Below are positions 43,605 through 48,306 of a stretch of DNA of 48,306 nt, piece by piece. The notes beneath the pieces were generated by a model. It was not told the origin of the DNA. It made no database searches and saw only the letters and a list, made by a program, of their open reading frames with translations. Every line of letters begins with the position of its first letter. The stretch's first letter is position 1. Origin of the DNA: Candidatus Poribacteria bacterium (GTDB lineage Bacteria > Poribacteria > WGA-4E > WGA-3G); NCBI GenBank assembly GCA_022823085.1, contig JAJDXV010000077.1:1-48306 (forward strand). Direction: 5' to 3'. A program made the translations under genes and the position numbers.

Positions 43605-45850
43605 TCAATAAACTTGCGATATTCTTCGCAGATCGTGTTGAGGTCGTTAACGTCGTCTTTGCGTCCGGTTGCGTCGTAGCCGATACGCTCAGCAATCGCC
43701 ATAAAGATCGGATCATTGGCGTTTTCTCGAACCCACTCGCGGATGTCCTCTGTGTTCTGATCTTCCCATTCCTCTTTAACGGTGTCAATCTTTTCCTTGT
43801 ATTCCGCCTTGATTTCGCTTTCCCATTCTGGATCGGCTGCTGCTTTGAATGCTGCTTTATATTGCTTCTCCAGCGCGTTCAGTTTGCTTGTCTGTGCCTT
43901 AAGTTCCACGCGGGCAGTTTTCGCGTCAAACAATTCAAATTCTGTGGTAAGTGTGGATTCGATTTCTGGGAAGAAGAAGGCACTGAGTCTTTGAACCGTT
44001 TTCGTTGGCGTTTTGGCAAGTTTCTGATTTAAGGCATCAATACTGTCCAAAATAGCGATGAATTGCTGCCGATAAGTTTCTGTTACATCGACTTGTGCTG
44101 GAGAACCTTTTGCGATAATAGACTGTCGTTCATCTTCAAGCGCGTCAATCCGGGGGACATAGATCGCCTCGTTCTTTACAGTGATTTGGTTGATGGCGGC
44201 TTGATAGCGTTCATATTCCTGTTTCGATAACTTTTGGAGGAACAGAATAGACGTTTTAACACCGGCACCGTAATGCGAGAAAGCGATCTGTGGGAGCGAG
44301 ACAACGGCGCGGATTTGAAAATGCCGTTCAATGTAATCGCGGACATCTTGCAGTGAAGAGTTGGTCAAAATGCCGTCCGGTAGAATAATCGCGAGTTTTC
44401 CTGTCTCCCACTTAAGGAAATCAAAACAGCGTTCGAGAAACAGAATTTCAGTCTTTCGGGAAGTTTTTCCTTTGCCAAGTTCATAATTTTCAAGATAAGG
44501 CAATTCTGTCTTTTTGATGTCTGCTCCGAAAGGTGGGTTCGTAAGAATTACATCAAATTTCTCTTTTTCAAAACTGCTATGCTGGTTGCGGAGTGTATCA
44601 AAACCGACAAGGGCATCATTGCTGATGACGTTGCTATGTCCATCATCGTGAATGATCATATTCATCTTTGCGACGCGGGCAATGGAGTCGTTGACTTCAA
44701 TTCCGAAGAGTCGCTTTTCGGCGAAATCGTGCCAGTGGAGATAATGTTCTCGACTTTCTTTGTCGTAGTAGTCGGATGCCTGTTTACGGATATAATCCAT
44801 CGCATGTAACAGGAAACCACCCGAACCGCAGGCGGGATCGAGGATGAGTTCTTCATGGTGCGGCGTAACCATATTAACCATAAACTCAACGACTTCGCGT
44901 GGTGTGAAAAACTGTCCGGTTTCGCCTTTAAAAAAATTACCTAAAAACCGTTCAAAGGCAACACCTTTCACGTCCAAATCGGTCTGGTTGAGGCTAATCC
45001 CCTGCAAGTGATTGACGACAGAAAACAGCCTGTTTGCATCAATTTCAATATTCTCTGTAAACACTTCTGGGTCCTGTGCTTTTGCGTCTTGATAGAGTGC
45101 GTTAATCCGCTTCGCAACGGATTCGGCGTTTTCATGTGTCTTAATCTGAAAATCATAAGGCTTACCTTTTAATCGTGGTTTCTTTTCATCTCGGATTTTA
45201 ATGAAAAGGATTTTGGCGAGTTCATCAAATGCTTGTGTCGGTGCGAATTTGCCACCTTGCCAGAGCGTTTGGTGGCATTTCTCGAGGACACGAATGAGGT
45301 CGCTCCTTTCGATAACGGAGAGTTCTGAACGCTCAATACCTTTTAGATATCGCCATTCTTCGACTTTGCCGTATCCTATCGGCGGATCGGCGATGATATT
45401 TTCTGTCCGTTCACGCGGTTTATAGTTTTTGACATCGAAGGATCTACGCGTGTTGCCTGCAACGACAACAGTGTAATGTCCGCCCAAAGAGTTACAGTTT
45501 CCAAAAGCCTGTTCAATCGCCTGCTCGAATTCTGCCTCAGAAGTTTCCTCCTTTTTACACTCAACCACAATGAAGGGATCTTTCTTGTCATCGTCTTGGA
45601 AAACAACAATGTCAGCAAGGTCGGACGGTGTTCTACGTGGGACAGTTACCTCTAAATCTATTCGGTTTTGAGCGTATTGGAAATGCTCGATGAGTTCGAC
45701 GTAAAACCTTGCGCGGACCTGTTCTTCGGGGTCGGTAAATCTATATTTTTTGTTCGGCGCAACGTAACGAATTGTTGTCCGTTCATTGAGGAGTTCAATA
45801 TAGCCTTTTTGCTCACCGATGTGGAGGAAGTCTGTTGGGTCGTTTCTCAC
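43583..45850 (-). CDS. HSDR_N nuclease domain fused to N6-adenine DNA methyltransferase (RM subunit)
   Basis: A 755-residue restriction-modification protein. The N-terminal 170 residues are a PD-(D/E)XK HSDR_N-type domain (D80 in LADIVVF, then VVECKK with E97 and K99). The central region is a HsdM-type gamma N6-adenine methylase with AdoMet motif LDPACGSGGF (about 338) and catalytic TNPPFG (about 438). GEKGQFFTPREVV-like FKGETGQFFTPREVVEFMV precedes motif I. A helical C-terminus completes it. GTG start. No HsdR translocase is present, so nuclease and methylase share one chain served by the adjacent specificity subunit. This layout is like BcgI-type (type IIB) systems. The last codons hold a T-TTT-TTC slippery heptamer. 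Confidence 0.9.
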   Translation of the reverse strand: MRNDPTDFLHIGEQKGYIELLNERTTIRYVAPNKKYRFTDPEEQVRARFYVELIEHFQYAQNRIDLEVTVPRRTPSDLADIVVFQDDDKKDPFIVVECKKEETSEAEFEQAIEQAFGNCNSLGGHYTVVVAGNTRRSFDVKNYKPRERTENIIADPPIGYGKVEEWRYLKGIERSELSVIERSDLIRVLEKCHQTLWQGGKFAPTQAFDELAKILFIKIRDEKKPRLKGKPYDFQIKTHENAESVAKRINALYQDAKAQDPEVFTENIEIDANRLFSVVNHLQGISLNQTDLDVKGVAFERFLGNFFKGETGQFFTPREVVEFMVNMVTPHHEELILDPACGSGGFLLHAMDYIRKQASDYYDKESREHYLHWHDFAEKRLFGIEVNDSIARVAKMNMIIHDDGHSNVISNDALVGFDTLRNQHSSFEKEKFDVILTNPPFGADIKKTELPYLENYELGKGKTSRKTEILFLERCFDFLKWETGKLAIILPDGILTNSSLQDVRDYIERHFQIRAVVSLPQIAFSHYGAGVKTSILFLQKLSKQEYERYQAAINQITVKNEAIYVPRIDALEDERQSIIAKGSPAQVDVTETYRQQFIAILDSIDALNQKLAKTPTKTVQRLSAFFFPEIESTLTTEFELFDAKTARVELKAQTSKLNALEKQYKAAFKAAADPEWESEIKAEYKEKIDTVKEEWEDQNTEDIREWVRENANDPIFMAIAERIGYDATGRKDDVNDLNTICEEYRKFIENPDFFG
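43589..43595 (-). promoter_or_regulatory. Candidate -1 ribosomal frameshift site T-TTT-TTC
   Basis: In the methylase frame the minus strand reads GAT TTT TTC GGG TAA. Slipping back one base at TTT TTC continues as CGG GTA AGC, straight into the specificity-subunit frame. A 7-bp stem GGAAAAT-CAA-ATTTTCC begins about 16 nt downstream. Confidence 0.4.
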
Positions 45851-46309
45851 TTGGATATACCTGCTGTTTGGATAGGAATTAATACGATTTTAGGGGTTCT
45901 GGGACTGTTTGTCAAGTCAAAAATTCACTGATATGTTGGACAGATGTCGCCCCTCCGACCTGGGGACCAGGGGGACTGATATTTATCAAAGTTATCAAGG
46001 AGGCAGTAATAATCAAGATATAGTAGATATAGCAAGGTGAAAATGCGCTGGTTTTGAAAAAGTTGCTTGATTTTTAGTGCATTTATTTTCTGAAACTTCG
46101 TTAACCTCGCCTGATTACCGATTTATTTTTTCAAACTGCCTGTAACCCTGTCTGACGCGCATATTCTGTAAAATCTGATAAAAAATGCGTAAATTCTCAA
46201 TAATTTATGACATTTTTTGTCGATTTTGCACGGAAACCCCTTAAAAAAATAGTCTTTAATATGCACGAACTGCAGCGTTCGATTTTTAAATAAAGAGAGG
46301 TAGAGGAAA
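45851..46309. other. Divergent intergenic region between RM operon and glycosyltransferase
   Basis: About 460 bp without a gene. It contains the RM promoter at 45887-45915, a small hairpin CCTGG-GGA-CCAGG (45959-45971), and otherwise A/T-rich sequence. The right part must hold the promoter of the glycosyltransferase gene, but no pair of hexamers is convincing. The ribosome site GAGAGGTAGAGG precedes its TTG start. Confidence 0.5.
45887..45915 (-). promoter_or_regulatory. Consensus-like sigma70 promoter of the RM operon
   Basis: On the minus strand TTGACA (45910-45915), 17-bp spacer, TAAAAT (45887-45892). The start near 45880 leaves a leader of about 30 nt to the GTG at 45850. Confidence 0.7.
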
Positions 46310-48028
46310 TTGCTCGATTTTCCCAAAATATTGCATCAACTTCATATTTTTGAGGCGGATGGTAATTTTTATGCAGCGGACCTTGAGAAGGCGCGTGTTG
46401 TTGAACTCTCTGCTGTCATGATGGATGCACTGAAACTTGTTGAAACACAGACCGATGATGCGATTGTTGAGACACTCAGTGCTTCCTATGAAGACGACGA
46501 GATTTCTGAAGCGTTTGAGCGGTTCGCGGTGCTTGAAAAAGAGGGTGTCCTGTTCAATCGCGGTGAGGATCTACGGTTCAGTTTCAAGACAGAGAGTAAA
46601 TGGCGGAAGTTGCTTGTTGTGATCCCCGGTATCAATGTGGATTCGTTTTTTGATATTGAAACGGTATCTGCTGGCACGAACATGGCACTCTCTTATATGA
46701 TTCGACATCTCGTTGGATACACGGACCTCCACTTTGCGGGTTCTCGGAATCGGAAGATCACGGACGGGGTATACGAAGTCGATATCGGCATTGATGACTT
46801 AATTCGCCTTCGGTCGAAGATTGCTGAGACGTATTACGGGATTCTCACTTTGCATCAGGAACACGATCGATGGTTGCTTCCACTTTACCAATACCCGGAA
46901 TTCCCGCCTATCCTCGTTCAGTGTCACGCGCCGCGTGGACACGCTGGGCATGCCATGAATTCGATTTTTCGGCATTATGCAGCGATGCGGGATTGTGATG
47001 GGTTTACGGCACCATCGGATTACGTCCGTGATTTTTATGCGGATTATGTCTGGGATCCGAGTTTTTTCCATACGTTGCCGAACGGTGTTGATTCACAGTT
47101 GTTCCGTCCGATGGATAAAGCGGCGGCGAAGCACGAAATTGCTGAAGAAATCGGTAACGATCGGATTGAGATTGCGCCGACTGTCGGTTATCTTTCTCGG
47201 GTGCAATCTGAAAAGGGTGCTTCTGTCTACTTGAAGTTGGCAGAACTGAATCCACATCTCCTTTTTTTAATCGCGGGACCAAATCTGGGAAGGTATGCTT
47301 CACGGGAACTTCCTCATAATCTTGTGTATGTCGGTTTCCATCCGCGTGAGAAGTTACCGGTTATCTACAATGCGTTTGATGTCTACTGTTTTCCATCAAT
47401 GTCGGGTGAGGAAACATTCGGATTGACAGTGCTTGAGGCGATGGCGTGTGGTGTGCCGCCTATAGTCCCGAATTTCGATGGTGTACCGTCGGTCGTCGGC
47501 GATGCCGGTCTGGTTGTGGATGCTGCGAATTTCGACCATGATGTTGCAACGCTTGTAAGTTATCCGTGTCCGGTTGACTTTTCTGCAAAGATCAACTCAC
47601 TGTTGAATAATACAGAGATGTGGGATGGATTCTCCGAGAGAGCGCGGCAACGGGCAGAGAGATTCACTTGGCATAAGACCGCAGAGAGGATTGTGAAGTT
47701 GTTTGAGATGCTCCATCAGAAGAAAAAATTAATCAATCCGAACAACAAGCTCTTGAATGTGTTCGCGTCAACACCCCCCGCAGAAGGTGAAGAATCACAA
47801 GAACTGAAATGTAGGTCGGTTTTACTTAGTATGAATGCGAATTACGAGCGGTGTTTGATGCGGGATGCAGTGTATCCGTTGCGTGTTCAGGATGGCATCG
47901 TGCTGAGCATTTTGAAAAACCATACACCCAGAGAAGCAGAGTCAATTCTCGCTGAGTTGGTTGCCGATGAAACAGAAGCAAAGGCGATTCTTAAGAGGGT
48001 TCGGGGTTTAATTGATGCGACGGTGTGA
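46310..48028 (+). CDS. GT4-type glycosyltransferase with N-terminal PqqD/RRE-like domain
   Basis: A 572-residue protein started by TTG with GAGG close upstream. Residues about 1-85 have the pattern of the PqqD-like RiPP recognition element seen at the N-terminus of SCIFF/SPASM maturases: FEADGNFYAADLEKARVVEL, then IVETLSASYEDDEISEAFER and EKEGVLF. Residues about 100-470 are a GT-B glycosyltransferase of the GT4 family. It has HAPRGHAGHAMN, LPNGVDSQLFRP and the E-x7-E donor motif EETFGLTVLEAMACGVPPIV. The C-terminal 90 residues are helical and contain two cysteines. No precursor peptide or radical SAM gene is visible here. A role in glycosylating a peptide or protein is inferred. Confidence 0.75.
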   Translation: MLDFPKILHQLHIFEADGNFYAADLEKARVVELSAVMMDALKLVETQTDDAIVETLSASYEDDEISEAFERFAVLEKEGVLFNRGEDLRFSFKTESKWRKLLVVIPGINVDSFFDIETVSAGTNMALSYMIRHLVGYTDLHFAGSRNRKITDGVYEVDIGIDDLIRLRSKIAETYYGILTLHQEHDRWLLPLYQYPEFPPILVQCHAPRGHAGHAMNSIFRHYAAMRDCDGFTAPSDYVRDFYADYVWDPSFFHTLPNGVDSQLFRPMDKAAAKHEIAEEIGNDRIEIAPTVGYLSRVQSEKGASVYLKLAELNPHLLFLIAGPNLGRYASRELPHNLVYVGFHPREKLPVIYNAFDVYCFPSMSGEETFGLTVLEAMACGVPPIVPNFDGVPSVVGDAGLVVDAANFDHDVATLVSYPCPVDFSAKINSLLNNTEMWDGFSERARQRAERFTWHKTAERIVKLFEMLHQKKKLINPNNKLLNVFASTPPAEGEESQELKCRSVLLSMNANYERCLMRDAVYPLRVQDGIVLSILKNHTPREAESILAELVADETEAKAILKRVRGLIDATV

Positions 48029-48118
48029 TCAATTCAACGCCGAAAAATTTGACAAAATGTGAGTATTCCTCGCGAACTTATAGGCGTTTTTCATCAACTT
48101 TATGGGAAAGGTGATAGC

Positions 48119-48167
48119 ATGTTACGTGATATTTTCTCCAGTAAGGCGATCCTCGCTGGATTGACAT
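48119..48167 (+). pseudogene. 5' end of a gene interrupted by the IS3-family element
   Basis: GGGAAAGGTG precedes an ATG at 48119 that encodes MLRDIFSSKAILAGLTL, a basic start followed by a hydrophobic segment as in a membrane anchor or signal. The sense is cut at about 48168 where the element begins. Too short to identify. Confidence 0.35.
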
Positions 48168-48204
48168 TGTACTGCCATCGGTTTTTTAGACCACTGTCTA
48201 AACC

Positions 48205-48228
48205 AAGATTGTGCTATAATACAATCTT
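48205..48228 (+). promoter_or_regulatory. Transposase promoter -10 enclosed by an 8-bp palindrome
   Basis: AAGATTGT (48205-48212) and ACAATCTT (48221-48228) flank GCTATAAT. The -10 TATAAT (48215-48220) is therefore in the loop of a perfect inverted repeat, suggesting an operator that restrains transposase expression. No good -35 is seen. Confidence 0.5.
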
Positions 48229-48245
48229 ACTGAAAGGAGAAACCG

Positions 48246-48306
48246 ATGGCGAAACGAAAACGCAGAAGATTCACGCCCGAGTTTAAAGCGGAGGTCGTTC
48301 TTGAGG
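48246..48306 (+). CDS. IS3-family transposase OrfA, N-terminal part
   Basis: AAAGGAG lies 7 nt before the ATG at 48246. The visible residues MAKRKRRRFTPEFKAEVVLE are the start of the helix-turn-helix OrfA of IS3-family elements (HTH_Tnp_1 type: K/R-R-x-F-T-x-E-F-K). The gene continues past the window edge. Confidence 0.8.
   Translation, partial: MAKRKRRRFTPEFKAEVVLE

Larger units (their letters stand above)
48168..48306 (+). mobile_element. Left end of an IS3-family insertion sequence (cut by window)
   Basis: The element appears to begin at TGTACTGCCATCGG, which has the TG start and layout of IS3-family terminal repeats. It holds TTTAGAC-CACT-GTCTAAA (48185-48102 region, i.e. 48185-48202), a promoter inside a palindrome, and the start of the transposase OrfA. 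The remainder lies beyond the right edge. Confidence 0.6.

Noticed and set aside
45959..45971. CCTGG-GGA-CCAGG hairpin as a terminator
   Set aside because: Only 5 bp, no following T-run, and positioned upstream of both divergent genes.
46123..46326. Minus-strand small protein in the RM/glycosyltransferase gap
   Set aside because: Phe/Lys-rich composition follows from A/T-rich non-coding DNA; no ribosome site.

Overview
This 48.3-kb window is bacterial chromosome, moderately GC-balanced and mostly coding on both strands. It contains no rRNA, tRNA or CRISPR array that I can recognise. The gene mix suggests an uncultivated, probably aerobic, Gram-negative-type bacterium of the Poribacteria/Planctomycetes-like environmental sort. 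That mix is many lipoproteins and secreted proteins, a DRG-like GTPase with TGS domain, CstA, an actinobacterial-type xylose isomerase, a lipase-maturation-factor-like protein, a multihaem cytochrome module and many decaying IS pieces. The placement is inferred from content, not from a marker gene.

Region by region. 1-300: a strongly foldable stretch resembling the RNA end of an IS200/IS605-type (IscB/HEARO-like) element. 0.3-4.1 kb: an AAA ATPase fused to a PD-(D/E)XK nuclease domain, a coiled-coil membrane-tail protein and an M28 peptidase. 4.3-13.3 kb (+): GTPase, von Willebrand-A protein, M20 amidohydrolase, TPR protein and aconitase. 13.5-14.6 kb: a DUF4377-like lipoprotein and a glycine-rich repeat membrane protein. 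14.6-23.7 kb (-): CstA, xylose isomerase, then a compact run cyclase / CCA-adding enzyme / site-2 protease / scpA / scpB / threonine synthase. 23.9-28.7 kb: GNAT, inositol-monophosphatase-like, DCC plus lipase-maturation-factor fusion and DegT aminotransferase. 28.8-30.7 kb: a decayed zone with a frameshifted lipoprotein, a tnpB-less IS605-type relic with its own sigma70 promoter, the C-terminal end of a formylglycine-generating-enzyme-like gene, and an intact lipoprotein. 31-35.3 kb (+): a fused double-ATPase oligopeptide ABC protein on an apparently leaderless mRNA, a 144-bp-period direct duplication, and mutL. 35.4-39.4 kb (-): a redox module of NirB-like flavoprotein/cytochrome b fusion, 11-haem cytochrome c and a DUF3365 haem lipoprotein. 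39.5-42.1 kb: a transposase pseudogene, duplicated gene tails, small orphan genes and a zinc-ribbon protein. 42.2-45.9 kb (-): a two-gene restriction-modification system. 46.3-48.0 kb: a glycosyltransferase with a PqqD/RRE-like N-terminus. 48.0-48.3 kb: an IS3-family element inserted into another gene and cut by the window edge.

The observations I rate highest are four. First, the restriction-modification operon: its specificity subunit has no usable start codon, but continues in the -1 frame from a T-TTT-TTC heptamer just before the stop of the nuclease-methylase gene. Second, the putative RiPP-recognition-element/glycosyltransferase fusion. Third, the flavoprotein-cytochrome b/undecahaem electron-transfer operon. 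Fourth, the two IS200/IS605-like structured-RNA loci. All functional statements rest on motifs read by eye, and no database search was run.
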